A stretch of DNA of 64,000 nt from an uncultured Bacilli bacterium (GCA_934120265.1 CAKOTU010000001.1:70219-134218), one strand, 5' to 3'. Counted from the stretch's first letter, positions 33,310-44,067 are shown. Notes: a model not told the origin generated them from the sequence alone. A program made the numbers and translations.

Positions 33310-34728
33310 ATGAAAAAGGAAGGATTTACTTTAATAGAATTATTAGCGGTAATAGTAGTATTAGCAATAATAGCATTAATAGCAACACCAATAGTGATGA
33401 ATACAATAAATAGTGTAAAGAAAGGTGCGGCTGAGAGAAGCGCAGAGAATTATATAAGGGCGGTAGGACTAGCCATATCTACTTCAGAAATTAATAAAAA
33501 ACCAGTTTCTGATGGAAAATATTCTATTGGCAATGATGGCAATTTAATAGGAACAAATTTACCGGATGGTAAATTAGAAATAGATACAAATGGAAATAAG
33601 CCAACAGGAGGAACCATAGTAATAAAAGATGGACGAGTAACAACAGAATCAATAATATCAATTGGAGAATATGAGGTTTCATACAATGAAGAAATTAAAA
33701 GATATGAAGCAATAAAGTTAGAAACATACTCAATAAAGTATAATTTAACAAATGTGATTGGGGATAGTAGCAATGTAACAATCATATCAACAAAAGATGT
33801 TAAAACATTAAAGTTTAATCCTGCTTCGGGATACGTATTACCAGATAATGTGACAGTAAATGGGGCAACAAGTGTATGGGATAAAGAAACAGGAACATTG
33901 ATATTATCAAAAGCAACTGGAAATGTAACTGTTATTGTGAATGGTTCTAAAATATATTCAAATGGAGATGAAGTATATTTTAATGTAACAACAGGAACAA
34001 AGTGTTCATCATCCGATTACACGGAAACACAAAGTAATACAGGAGTAAAAGAAGGATGTATGAAGTTTTATGCTTTTAATGATGATGGAAAAGATAAAGT
34101 AAATCTTTTGTTAGACCATAATACAACTGCAACAGTAGCGTGGTTATCTAAATCAGATTATGTAGAAGCAGGAGGAACAGAAAGTGATTATGGAAGTGAA
34201 GGAAAGAATGATAAAGGACCATTAACAACATTAAAGCAATTAAACAGTGATACAGCAACATGGAAAGGAACGGAAACTCCTATAAATTATATAATGGACC
34301 AAACAGGCCAATCAAGTAATGCAAAATACACAATAGATTATAATGGGTATAAGGCAAGATTAATAACAACAAAGGAAGTAGCTCAAATTACAGGAAATAC
34401 AACATGGGATGAGAAGACTGCCGGTAATAGATTTTACTTTGATACAAATTCAACTTCTTCAAGTGCAACATGTATAAGTGGAAATACAAGTGGATGTTCA
34501 TATGGATGGCTTTACGATAGAACAAAAATGAATTGTAAGGCATATGGTTGTTTAAATAATTCAGATAAAGAAACTAACGGCTATTGGGCTGCATCTTCAC
34601 GTGCTGCAAATCCTTATCGAGCTTGGAATGTGTACTGCTTAGCTAGTATAAACTATAACACTGTTAGTAGCACAAGTACATATGGTGTTCGCCCGGTTAT
34701 AGAAGTACTAAGATCAAAACTAAATTAA
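33310..34728 (+). CDS. Pilin-like surface protein B with an Ig-like insert and lectin-like tail
   Basis: A 472-residue protein starting MKKEGFTLIELLAVIVVLAI (prepilin signal). Residues 1-140 parallel proteins A and C. Residues about 145-220 (YSIKYNLTNVIGDSSNVTI, GYVLPDNVTVNGATSVWDKE, GNVTVIVNG) look like a bacterial Ig-like or InlB-B-type beta module missing from A and C. The last 49 residues run GYWAAS, AWNV, YGVRPVI, the same length as the tail of A but divergent between the fixed residues. Several Cys pairs in residues 360-420 may form disulfides. Strong AGGAGG before ATG. Codons end in A more often than in neighbours. Confidence 0.8.
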   Translation: MKKEGFTLIELLAVIVVLAIIALIATPIVMNTINSVKKGAAERSAENYIRAVGLAISTSEINKKPVSDGKYSIGNDGNLIGTNLPDGKLEIDTNGNKPTGGTIVIKDGRVTTESIISIGEYEVSYNEEIKRYEAIKLETYSIKYNLTNVIGDSSNVTIISTKDVKTLKFNPASGYVLPDNVTVNGATSVWDKETGTLILSKATGNVTVIVNGSKIYSNGDEVYFNVTTGTKCSSSDYTETQSNTGVKEGCMKFYAFNDDGKDKVNLLLDHNTTATVAWLSKSDYVEAGGTESDYGSEGKNDKGPLTTLKQLNSDTATWKGTETPINYIMDQTGQSSNAKYTIDYNGYKARLITTKEVAQITGNTTWDEKTAGNRFYFDTNSTSSSATCISGNTSGCSYGWLYDRTKMNCKAYGCLNNSDKETNGYWAASSRAANPYRAWNVYCLASINYNTVSSTSTYGVRPVIEVLRSKLN

Positions 34729-34734
34729 AACATA

Positions 34735-34766
34735 AAATCATGAATGAAAAAATTCATGATTTTTTA
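34735..34766 (+). terminator. Terminator of pilin-like gene B
   Basis: AAATCATGAAT-gaaaaa-ATTCATGATTT followed by TTT. Confidence 0.85.
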
Positions 34767-34833
34767 ATGAAATATATTAAATAAATATTATAAATATGTT
34801 AAAATAATTAGTAGTAGACTTAGGGGGCGTAGT

Positions 34834-37800
34834 ATGGAAGAAAAGTTAAATATTCTTTTAAATCAGATAAAGTTTGATGATTTAAATAAATCATCTTTTA
34901 ATGGTGGAAAAATAGAACAAATAAAAGGTAACAGAAACCATGATAGTTATTGTTTTTATATTGAACTAGAGAGTCCTCTAAGTATTGACGCTTATCTTGA
35001 ATTCAAGGAAAAACTACCTCTAGGTTTCCCTACAGTAAAGAATGTCAGTTTTAAATTTAATTTAAAAAATTATACTGTGGATAATATTAAAGAATATATT
35101 AATTTGTTCATGGATGAATATACTAAAGAAAACCCCTTGCTTTCAATGTTTAAAGATAATAAATGTGAAATAGATAATGATAGTATTATATTTGAAGTAG
35201 GTAACCTTGCGGAAAAAATGAAATTAAGCAGTCTTTCTTCTAAGTTATTAGAAGATTTAGAGAATATTGGTTTTAAAGATCTAGATGTAATGATTAATAT
35301 TAATGCGGAAATAAATAGTAGTATTAATGAAGAAATCAAAGAGAGTTTGAAAGTAGAAATAAAAGAAGAACCTAAAAAAGAAACAGTAAAGAATGATAAA
35401 CCAATTTATAACCGTTCTAGCAAAAAATCAGATGATCCTAATGCTATATTAGGAAGAGTAATTGATGGTAAAGTGTCAACAATTAATACAATTTTTTCAG
35501 AAGAAGATAATGTTACAGTTGATGCTTATGTATTTGGTGTAGATTACTTTGAATCATCTAAATCAGATTTTAGAATTATTACTTTAAAAATCACTGATAA
35601 TACAGATAGTATGTACTGCAAAGTTTTTGTTAGAGGAGATAGTGAGTATTCGACTTTAAAGAAAGCTTTAGGTGTTGGTAGTTGGTTAAAAATTAGAGGT
35701 TACACTAAAAACGATACTTTTTCTAAAGAACTTGTATTAAATGCTAGGGATATAAATAAATTAGATAAAAAAGTAGAAAAAATAGAAGACAAGGCAGAAG
35801 TAAAAAGGGTTGAACTTCATGCTCACACGATGATGAGTCAAATGGATGGGTTAACAAAAATAGATTTAGGTAAGCATACTTGTGAACTTGTTAGCCGTGC
35901 TATAGATATGGGATATCGTGGTGTTGCTATTACAGATCATAATGGATGTCAAGCTTTTCCAATAGCTTATGGAATAATTAATTCATATAATAAAAAACAA
36001 GAAGATCCAAGTAAAAAATTTAAAGGTTTATATGGTACGGAGTTAACACTTGTTGACGATACTATCAATATTGTTGTAAGACCTACTGACCTTCCTTTAG
36101 AAGGAACAACTTTTGTTGTATTTGATACAGAAACAACTGGATTTAATGCGGCTGGTGGAGATCAGATGATTGAAATTGGTGCCGTTAAAATACGCGATGG
36201 AAATATAATTGATAGATTTGATGAATTAATTGATCCAGGGTGCCATATTCCTGATAAAATTACTAATTTAACATATATTACTGATGAAATGGTAAAAGGT
36301 AAAGATAATGAAGAAACAGTCACTCGTAAATTTTTAGAGTGGACTGGAGATCTTCCTATGGTAGCGCACAATGCTAAATTTGATATTTCTTTTATTGAAA
36401 TGGCAATGAAAAAATATAATTTAGGTGAATTTAAAAATACCGTAGTAGATACATTACAACTTTCAAGAGCTATAGACCAAGGATATGCTCGTCATGGATT
36501 ATCGGCTTTAGTTAAACGTTATAATGTACCTTGGGATGAAGATGCTCACCACCGTGCAGATTATGATGCCGAAGGAACAGCTCTTGTTTATGATAAAATG
36601 ATGAAAAAATTAATTGCTCAAAACTATGAAAAAATCAGTGATTTAGAAAGATTAATTTCTAAAGATGAAATTCATAAATTTGGACGTACTTACCATTTTA
36701 ATGCCATTGCTGTAAATAAAAAGGGATTAAAGAATTTATTCAAAATAATATCTTTAGCTAATACTGTATATCTTTATAAAACACCACGTATCTTACGTAG
36801 TAAGTTAGAAGAGTTAAGAGAAGGATTACTTATTGGTAGTGGATGTTATGAATCAGAGGTATTTATAGAGGCTAGAAGTAAAGAGGGACAAGAACTTACG
36901 AATATTATTAACTTCTATGATTATGTTGAGGTTCAACCACCAGAAGTATATAATCACTTAATTCAAAGTAGTGATTTTAAAGATGAAATTGAACTTGAAA
37001 ATCATATCAAAAAAATTGTGGATGCTGTTAAAGACGCTGGTAAGATTATGGTTGCCACGGGGGATGTACATCACTTTACACGTGAAGATAAAATTTACCG
37101 TGAAATAATTGTCAACCAAAAAGTACCAGGGGGAGGAAGACATCCGCTTGCTCGTAACAATATTACTAACATTCCATCTCAACACTTTAGAACAACAGAA
37201 GAAATGCTTAGTGATTTTAGTTTCTTAGATAAAGATTTAGCGTATGAAATAGTTGTTACTAACACTAATAAAATATTAGATATGGTTGAAGAAATAGAGG
37301 TTATTATTGATACAAATGGAATACCATTCTCACCTCGTGTAAAAAGTGATGATGGAAAATCTTATTTAGACTGTCCTCGTGTTGTTACAGACTTAGTATT
37401 TGAAAAAGCTGCTGATTGGTATGGTGAAAACTTACCATACAACATTGAAGAACGAATTGCTAAAGAGTTATATGGTGATATTGTTTATAAGTGTTTTAGT
37501 GATAGAATAAAAGAAGCTAATCCTAGTATTAGTGATGAAGAATTTAATAAAGAAGTATTTGGTAAAGTACATGAAACAATAGTTTCAGGTTTTGATAAAG
37601 TAAAAGAAGTGTTATCTAGTTATCTTAAAGATAAATGGACAGAAGAAGATGGAGAATTAACTGATGAAGCTTTAAATAAAAAACTAAAGAAAGAACTTGG
37701 AGGTATTATTGGTGGTGGATTTGATCCAATATACTTAATTGCTCAACGTTTAGTTAAACACTCTAATGATGATGGTTATTTAGTTGGTTCCCGTGGTTCT

Positions 37801-39486
37801 GTTGGTTCAAGCTTTGTTGCAACCATGATGGGAATAACGGAAGTAAATCCACTTCCGGCTCACTATCGTTGTTTAAATTGTAAAACAAGTGTTTTTAATG
37901 ATGATAATGGAGATCCACTAGGTGCCGTATATTCAAGTGGATTTGATCTTCCTGATAAAAAATGTCCTAATTGTAGAGAAGCCATGTATAAAGATGGTCA
38001 AGACATGCCATTTGCTACATTCCTTGGATTTAACGCTGATAAGGTACCAGATATAGATTTAAACTTCTCTGATTTAAACCAGGCATCTGCTCACGAATAT
38101 ACTAAAGTATTATTTGGTGTTGATAATGTTTATCGTGCTGGTACAATTGGTACAGTTGCTGATAAAACAGCGTTTGGTTATGTAAAAGGTTATTGTGAAG
38201 ACAAAGGTATAACAATGAGAACAGCGGAAGTTGAAAGACTAGCTATAGGTTGTACTGGTGTTAAAAGAACAACAGGACAACATCCAGGAGGAATAGTTGT
38301 TGTTCCTGATTATATGGAAGTTTCTGATTTTACACCATTCCAATTCCCTGCAGATGATCCAACAAGTCCATGGCGTACAACACACTTTGATTATCATGCC
38401 ATAGATCAAGATTTATTAAAACTTGATATCTTAGGGCATTCAGATCCAACCCAACTTCGTATGATTCAAGACTTAACTAAAACTGACATTTTGAAAGTTC
38501 CAATGGATGATAAAGAAACAATGAGTATCTTTACATCAACTAGGGCATTGGGTGTTACAACAGAACAAATAATGAATGATACAGGAACACTTGGTATACC
38601 TGAATTTGGTACACCATTTACAGTAAGCATGGTTGCAGAGACTAAGCCAACGACATTTGCCGAACTTATTAAGATTTCTGGTCTTTCACATGGTACCGAT
38701 GTATGGTTAGGTAATGCTCAAGAATTAATTAAAAATAATATTGTACCATTTAAAGAGGTTATTGGATGTCGTGACGATATTATGGTTTATCTTATGTATC
38801 ATGGAGTCGCACCAATTAAAGCCTTCAAGATAATGGAGTTTGTACGTAAAGGAAAAGCGAGTAAAGATCCAGATACTTGGGCAGGACATAAAGAAACAAT
38901 GGAAAAAGCTGGTATTGAACCTTGGTTTATTGATTCTTGTCAAAAAATTAAGTACATGTTTCCTAAGGCGCACGCTGCCGCTTATGTTATTAGTGCCTTT
39001 AGAATAGCTTGGTATAAAGTACATATGCCCGTATATTTCTATGCTTCATGGTTAACATCTAAAGCTACAGATGTTGATGTTGAAGTAATGATTAAAGGCT
39101 ATGATGCTATAAAAGCCAAGATAATTGAAATACAAAATAAAGGCTATGATGCAACTAACAAAGAAATGGGACAACTTGAAAGTTTAAAAGTTTGCTTAGA
39201 AGCAACAGCTCGTGGTATTAAATTTTTACCAATTGATCTTAATAAAAGTAACTCAACAGTATGGGGAGTTAAAGACGACACCAGTATTTATCCACCATTC
39301 TCATCTATTGATGGGCTAGGTGATACAGTTGCCAATAACATTGTCGCAGAACGTGAAAAAGGAACTTTCTTAAGTATTGAAGATTTACAAAAACGTGGAA
39401 AGATTTCTGGAACATTAATTGAAAAAATGCGTTCAATGGGCATTCTAGATGGTATGGATGAATCAAGTCAACTTAGTTTATTTTAA
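34834..39486 (+). CDS. polC: DNA polymerase III PolC-type alpha subunit
   Basis: A 1550-residue replicative polymerase of the Gram-positive type. Order: N-terminal domains and an OB fold (residues 205-310), PHP domain (VELHAHTMMSQMDGLT, ITDHNGCQAF) interrupted by a DEDDh proofreading exonuclease (FVVFDTETTGFNAAGG, MVAHNAKFDISF, HRADYDAEGTA), then zinc-binding CxxC motifs (RCLNCKTS, KKCPNCREA) and the polymerase core (PDIDLNFSD). It is somewhat longer than the usual 1430-1470 residues. ATG is preceded by AGGGGGCG. Confidence 0.97.
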   Translation: MEEKLNILLNQIKFDDLNKSSFNGGKIEQIKGNRNHDSYCFYIELESPLSIDAYLEFKEKLPLGFPTVKNVSFKFNLKNYTVDNIKEYINLFMDEYTKENPLLSMFKDNKCEIDNDSIIFEVGNLAEKMKLSSLSSKLLEDLENIGFKDLDVMININAEINSSINEEIKESLKVEIKEEPKKETVKNDKPIYNRSSKKSDDPNAILGRVIDGKVSTINTIFSEEDNVTVDAYVFGVDYFESSKSDFRIITLKITDNTDSMYCKVFVRGDSEYSTLKKALGVGSWLKIRGYTKNDTFSKELVLNARDINKLDKKVEKIEDKAEVKRVELHAHTMMSQMDGLTKIDLGKHTCELVSRAIDMGYRGVAITDHNGCQAFPIAYGIINSYNKKQEDPSKKFKGLYGTELTLVDDTINIVVRPTDLPLEGTTFVVFDTETTGFNAAGGDQMIEIGAVKIRDGNIIDRFDELIDPGCHIPDKITNLTYITDEMVKGKDNEETVTRKFLEWTGDLPMVAHNAKFDISFIEMAMKKYNLGEFKNTVVDTLQLSRAIDQGYARHGLSALVKRYNVPWDEDAHHRADYDAEGTALVYDKMMKKLIAQNYEKISDLERLISKDEIHKFGRTYHFNAIAVNKKGLKNLFKIISLANTVYLYKTPRILRSKLEELREGLLIGSGCYESEVFIEARSKEGQELTNIINFYDYVEVQPPEVYNHLIQSSDFKDEIELENHIKKIVDAVKDAGKIMVATGDVHHFTREDKIYREIIVNQKVPGGGRHPLARNNITNIPSQHFRTTEEMLSDFSFLDKDLAYEIVVTNTNKILDMVEEIEVIIDTNGIPFSPRVKSDDGKSYLDCPRVVTDLVFEKAADWYGENLPYNIEERIAKELYGDIVYKCFSDRIKEANPSISDEEFNKEVFGKVHETIVSGFDKVKEVLSSYLKDKWTEEDGELTDEALNKKLKKELGGIIGGGFDPIYLIAQRLVKHSNDDGYLVGSRGSVGSSFVATMMGITEVNPLPAHYRCLNCKTSVFNDDNGDPLGAVYSSGFDLPDKKCPNCREAMYKDGQDMPFATFLGFNADKVPDIDLNFSDLNQASAHEYTKVLFGVDNVYRAGTIGTVADKTAFGYVKGYCEDKGITMRTAEVERLAIGCTGVKRTTGQHPGGIVVVPDYMEVSDFTPFQFPADDPTSPWRTTHFDYHAIDQDLLKLDILGHSDPTQLRMIQDLTKTDILKVPMDDKETMSIFTSTRALGVTTEQIMNDTGTLGIPEFGTPFTVSMVAETKPTTFAELIKISGLSHGTDVWLGNAQELIKNNIVPFKEVIGCRDDIMVYLMYHGVAPIKAFKIMEFVRKGKASKDPDTWAGHKETMEKAGIEPWFIDSCQKIKYMFPKAHAAAYVISAFRIAWYKVHMPVYFYASWLTSKATDVDVEVMIKGYDAIKAKIIEIQNKGYDATNKEMGQLESLKVCLEATARGIKFLPIDLNKSNSTVWGVKDDTSIYPPFSSIDGLGDTVANNIVAEREKGTFLSIEDLQKRGKISGTLIEKMRSMGILDGMDESSQLSLF

Positions 39487-39512
39487 AAACCGTAAAAAAT
39501 TACGGTTTTTTG
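39486..39512 (+). terminator. Terminator of polC
   Basis: AAAACCGTAA-aaaa-TTACGGTTTT followed by TT. Confidence 0.85.
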
Positions 39513-39571
39513 TTTTGTAAAAAAGGAAATGGAAAAGTTATCTCGTATATTATAAGTAGAAGGAGGTAATC

Positions 39572-40462
39572 ATGAATTACTATAAAGAAATAAAAGAAGA
39601 ATTAATAAATAACGAGATAACAAAAAGAGTAAAAGATTATAGTAAAAATAGAAGTGATTTAAATACATATTATAATGTTGGTAAATTGCTATCTGAAGCA
39701 GGTAAACATTATGGAGAAGGTATTATTAAAGAGTATTCAAAAAATTTGATTGTTGAAGTGAATAAAAAATATAGCACTAGGTTATTATTTAGAATGCGTA
39801 GATTATATATTTTTTTTAAGGAAATAAAAATGCCGACATTGTCGGCAAAATTAACAATAAGCCATTATGATGAACTTTTTAAACTAAATAGCAATAATAA
39901 GATCAATTACTATATAAAAATAGCAGAACAACAAAACTTATCAGTAAGACAATTAAGAGAAAAAATAAAAAATAAAGAGTATGAAAGATTAGATGAAAAG
40001 ACGAAAGAAAAATTAATAAATAATGAAGAACCTAGAGTGAACGATTTAATAAAGAATCCTATTCTAATTAAGAATAGTTATAATTATAAAGAAATATCGG
40101 AGAAGACATTACAAAAGTTAATACTTGAAGATTTACCAAGTTTTATGAAGGAACTAGGAGAAGGTTTTAGTTTTATAGATAATGAATATAAAATCAAAAT
40201 AGGTGATAGATATAATTATATAGATTTACTTTTATATAATGTTCAATATAAGTGTTATGTAGTAGTAGAACTAAAAGTAACTGAGTTAAATTATAAACAT
40301 ACGGGACAAATTCAAAATTATATGAATTATATAAATCATAATGTTAGAAATATTGATGATAATGAAACTGTTGGAATAATTATTTGCAAAAAAGAAAATA
40401 AGTACGTAATAGAATATTGCAGTGATAATAGGATAATATCAAGAAGATATGAATTAGTTTAA
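39572..40462 (+). CDS. DUF1016 / YhcG-type PDDEXK nuclease
   Basis: A 296-residue protein. The N-terminal DUF1016 part (TYYNVGKLLSEAGKHYGEGIIKEYS, LTISHYDELFKL) is followed by a PDDEXK nuclease domain at about residues 200-285: YIDLLLYN and YVVVELKVTEL carry the acidic and ExK residues, with GQIQNYMNYINH after. Members are often found in restriction-modification and defence islands; this one stands alone between polC and uvsE. AGGAGGTAATC precedes the ATG. Accessory gene; role unproven. Confidence 0.85.
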   Translation: MNYYKEIKEELINNEITKRVKDYSKNRSDLNTYYNVGKLLSEAGKHYGEGIIKEYSKNLIVEVNKKYSTRLLFRMRRLYIFFKEIKMPTLSAKLTISHYDELFKLNSNNKINYYIKIAEQQNLSVRQLREKIKNKEYERLDEKTKEKLINNEEPRVNDLIKNPILIKNSYNYKEISEKTLQKLILEDLPSFMKELGEGFSFIDNEYKIKIGDRYNYIDLLLYNVQYKCYVVVELKVTELNYKHTGQIQNYMNYINHNVRNIDDNETVGIIICKKENKYVIEYCSDNRIISRRYELV

Positions 40463-40463
40463 A

Positions 40464-41408
40464 CTATTTCACTTCAAAAGTAGTTTCATCAATAAATTTG
40501 TAGTTGGTCATGTATTTAAGTTGTCGTACTAGTTTAAATAATGCATCATCTTTAGCTTTAGCCTCTAACATAACATCAATATCAAAATTTAAATGTTTGA
40601 TAGATTCTAAAAAATTAATAAAATCTTCTGGATTAATATAATCATGATGACTTCGCATATCTTTTTTTGTTTTATTTTTTTGGCTAGAAAAATGTATTTT
40701 AGGATTTATATTATGCCACGTTGAAAATATTTGATAATAATAATCATCAATATTTAAATTATCACTATTACAAATATGGTGATGATAATCTAAAACCATT
40801 GGTCTGTTTATTTTTTGACATAAATATAAAGTATCTTTAATGTTAAAAACTTTATCATCATTTTCGACAATAATACAGTTTTTTATATTTTCTGGTAATT
40901 TATTAAAATTATTAATAAATCTTGTTAATGATGATTCTTTTCCAAAAACATTACTTCCAACATGAAGAATCAAATTTTTATTTTTGATGTTAAGGGCTTC
41001 TAAAATATTATAATGATATTTTAGTATTTCAAAGGTATTTTCTAACACTTCTTTTTTAGTGCTATTTAAGACAGTAAATTGATCTGGGTGCATATCAACA
41101 CGCATATTATATTTATTAATTTTATTTCCTATCTCATTATATAAAGCTTTATAATTTGCAATATAATCAAAATTTACTTCTTTCATAGTTACAAGTGGTA
41201 TTAAATTAGATGTTAATCGGTAAAAATGAATATTATTTTTTATATTATAGTCTATTATCTCATTTAAAGATTTTAAATTCATTTTTACAATTTCATCTAA
41301 TTTTTGCGTTTTATCTTTTTCTTTTAAGTAATTAGTATAACTAATAGTATGTGATGTTGTAACATCTAATGCTTTACTAATTGAAACGTATCCTAGTTTT
41401 ATAATCAT
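40464..41408 (-). CDS. uvsE: UV damage endonuclease UvsE
   Basis: A 314-residue TIM-barrel enzyme that nicks DNA 5' to UV photoproducts. LGYVSISKAL, FYRLTSNLIPL, RVDMHPDQFTVLNS, NLILHVGSN and LDYHHHICN are family motifs with metal-binding His, Asp and Glu. In spore formers it helps repair dormant spores. It converges with the DUF1016 gene one base apart. Confidence 0.93.
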   Translation of the reverse strand: MIIKLGYVSISKALDVTTSHTISYTNYLKEKDKTQKLDEIVKMNLKSLNEIIDYNIKNNIHFYRLTSNLIPLVTMKEVNFDYIANYKALYNEIGNKINKYNMRVDMHPDQFTVLNSTKKEVLENTFEILKYHYNILEALNIKNKNLILHVGSNVFGKESSLTRFINNFNKLPENIKNCIIVENDDKVFNIKDTLYLCQKINRPMVLDYHHHICNSDNLNIDDYYYQIFSTWHNINPKIHFSSQKNKTKKDMRSHHDYINPEDFINFLESIKHLNFDIDVMLEAKAKDDALFKLVRQLKYMTNYKFIDETTFEVK

Positions 41409-41472
41409 AATTTCACCAGTATTAGTATATCTTTATATGCCCAAAATATGTTATAATAAAAAAGGTGATAAC

Positions 41473-44064
41473 ATGAAGAAGATAATTTTAGTAGATGGTA
41501 ATAACTTATTGTTTAGAAGTTATTATGCGACTGCTTATACTGGCAATTTAATGAAAAATAGTAAAGGGTTTCCTACTAATGCACTATTTGGGTTTGCTAA
41601 TATGATTAATAAAATATTACATGAAGAAAATCCTACTCACATTATAGTTGCGTTTGATAAAGGTAAAACATTTAGACATGAAAAATATGCTGATTATAAA
41701 GGAGGTAGAGGAGAAACTCCTGATGAATTAAAAATGCAGTTTCCTATCGCTAAAGAGTTATTAACATATATGGGAATAAAATACTATGAAATTGATAATT
41801 ATGAAGCAGATGATATTATTGGAACGTTTGCTAAATTTTGTGATGATGAAGATGAATTTATTGGTACTATTGTAAGTAGTGATAAGGATTTACTACAATT
41901 AATTTCTTCTGATGTTGATATAAAGTTATTAAAACAAAAAGATTATATTAGGTATAATGAGGAAACATTTAAAGAGTCTTATGGTATAGAACCTATTAGA
42001 ATTATTGATCTTAAAGCTCTTATGGGTGACTCTTCAGATAACATTCCGGGCGTTAAAGGAATAGGTGAAAAAACAGCTTTAAAGCTTCTTCAACAGTATG
42101 GTAGCCTAGATAATATATATCAAAATATAGATAGTATAAAAGGCGCTACTAAGCAAAAATTAATAGATGATAAAGATAATGCCTATAAAAGTTTTGATCT
42201 TGCTACTATTGTAAGAGATGTTCCGATGGAAATAGACATTAAAGATGTAGTTTTAAAAGAAAAAAATAGTGAAAAATTAAATAGTTTATATGAAGACTTA
42301 GAGTTTTATTCATTTTTAAAAAAAGAAAAAGAAGAAAAAAAGATAGTTAGAGAAACTAACGTTACAATTGTTAAGAATATAAACGAAGTTCCTAAGATAG
42401 AAGAATGTGCCTTTTATTTAGAAATATTGGGTACTAATTATCATAAATCAGAAATAATAGGTGCTGGTGTTTATAACCAAGATGTAAGTTTATATATTCC
42501 ATTTTCTATTTTGAAAGATTGTAAAGACTTACTTACTAATACAGTAAAAAGTGTATATGACTTAAAAAAGACATATGTTGCTTTAAAGTGGAACAATATT
42601 GATATTACTAATGTAAATTTTGATACTATGATAGCGTCTTCTTTACTTGATTATAATGTAAAAGATGATATTGCTTATCTTTCTAATCAAATGGGATATG
42701 ATTTAGATTTTTATGAAAATGTCTATGGTAAGGGTGTTAAATTACATATCCCAGATGAAATAGAAGTGGCTAAAAACTGTATAAATAAAGCTAGATTTGT
42801 TTATGAAACCAAAAAAGAATTATTAAATAAGTTAACAGATGAAGAAATGTTAGAGTTATATGATGATATAGAACATCCTTTAATCACTGTTTTGGGTGAT
42901 ATGGAATATAATGGGGTATATGTTGATAAAAGTATTTTAGAAGAAATGGGTAAAGAAATAGAAATAAAATTAGAACTCTTAAGCAAAGATATTTATAATC
43001 TTGCTGGAGAAGAGTTTAATATTTCATCTCCGTTCCAGCTTGGTGATATTCTTTTTGATAAGCTTGGATTACCTCATGGTAAAAAAGGTACTAGAGGATA
43101 TTCTACTGCTATAGATGTTTTAGAAAAAATAAAAGATAAACATCCAATTATAAACTTAATTATTGAACACCGCAATTTAACAAAATTGAATTCAACATAT
43201 ATTGAAGGTTTAATAAATAGTATCATGCCTGATAATAAAGTTCATACCATTTATACACAAGCTTTAACTAGAACTGGACGTTTGTCTTCAATCGAACCTA
43301 ACTTACAAAATATTCCAGTTAGGGATGAATACGGAAAACTAATAAGAAAAGCTTTTATTCCATCACCTAATTCAATTATTGTAAGTGCGGATTATTCACA
43401 AATAGAACTTAGAATTCTAGCATCAATTGCTAACGTAGAAGCTTTAAAACAAGCATTTAAAGACGGAAAAGATATTCATAGTAAAACAGCTAGTGATATA
43501 TTTGGTGTACCAATTGATATGGTAACTAAGAGTATGAGAAGAATAGCTAAAGCTGTTAATTTTGGTATTGTTTATGGAATTAGTGGTTTTGGTTTATCAG
43601 AAAATATAGGTGTATCTACAAAGAAAGCTAAAGAATTTATTAATAATTACTTAGAAACATACCCTGGAATAAAGAATTATATGGATGATACTATTGCTAA
43701 AGCCAAAGAAGTTGGTTACGTAAGAACTTTATTTAATCGTAAAAGAATTATTCCAGAGTTAAATAATAAAAATTATATGATTAGAAGTGCTGGAGAAAGA
43801 ATTGCTTTAAATACCCCAATTCAAGGCACTAGCGCTGATATTATAAAAAAAGCTATGATCGAAATTGATAAAAAGTTTAAGGAAAACAATATTAAAAGTA
43901 AAATGATTTTACAAGTTCATGATGAACTTATATTTGATACCCTAAAAGAGGAAAAAGAAAAAGTGTGCGAGATAATTGAAAGCGTTATGGATGCAGATTA
44001 TAATATAAATGTTCCTTTAGAAATTGATATAGAAAGTGGTGAAGATTGGTATCAAGCCAAATAA
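41473..44064 (+). CDS. polA: DNA polymerase I
   Basis: An 863-residue enzyme. The 5'-nuclease domain (residues 1-290; LVDGNNLLFRSYY, NYEADDIIG, GDSSDNIPGVKGIGEKTA) precedes a middle domain that keeps the fold but seems to lack the proofreading acidic residues, as in Bacillus, and the polymerase domain (TGRLSSIEPNLQNIPVR, SADYSQIELRILA, KAVNFGIVYGISGFGL, ILQVHDELIFD). ATG 41473 follows AAAGGTGATAAC and gives the usual MKKIILVDGNN start. Confidence 0.97.
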   Translation: MKKIILVDGNNLLFRSYYATAYTGNLMKNSKGFPTNALFGFANMINKILHEENPTHIIVAFDKGKTFRHEKYADYKGGRGETPDELKMQFPIAKELLTYMGIKYYEIDNYEADDIIGTFAKFCDDEDEFIGTIVSSDKDLLQLISSDVDIKLLKQKDYIRYNEETFKESYGIEPIRIIDLKALMGDSSDNIPGVKGIGEKTALKLLQQYGSLDNIYQNIDSIKGATKQKLIDDKDNAYKSFDLATIVRDVPMEIDIKDVVLKEKNSEKLNSLYEDLEFYSFLKKEKEEKKIVRETNVTIVKNINEVPKIEECAFYLEILGTNYHKSEIIGAGVYNQDVSLYIPFSILKDCKDLLTNTVKSVYDLKKTYVALKWNNIDITNVNFDTMIASSLLDYNVKDDIAYLSNQMGYDLDFYENVYGKGVKLHIPDEIEVAKNCINKARFVYETKKELLNKLTDEEMLELYDDIEHPLITVLGDMEYNGVYVDKSILEEMGKEIEIKLELLSKDIYNLAGEEFNISSPFQLGDILFDKLGLPHGKKGTRGYSTAIDVLEKIKDKHPIINLIIEHRNLTKLNSTYIEGLINSIMPDNKVHTIYTQALTRTGRLSSIEPNLQNIPVRDEYGKLIRKAFIPSPNSIIVSADYSQIELRILASIANVEALKQAFKDGKDIHSKTASDIFGVPIDMVTKSMRRIAKAVNFGIVYGISGFGLSENIGVSTKKAKEFINNYLETYPGIKNYMDDTIAKAKEVGYVRTLFNRKRIIPELNNKNYMIRSAGERIALNTPIQGTSADIIKKAMIEIDKKFKENNIKSKMILQVHDELIFDTLKEEKEKVCEIIESVMDADYNINVPLEIDIESGEDWYQAK

Positions 44065-44067
44065 TTT

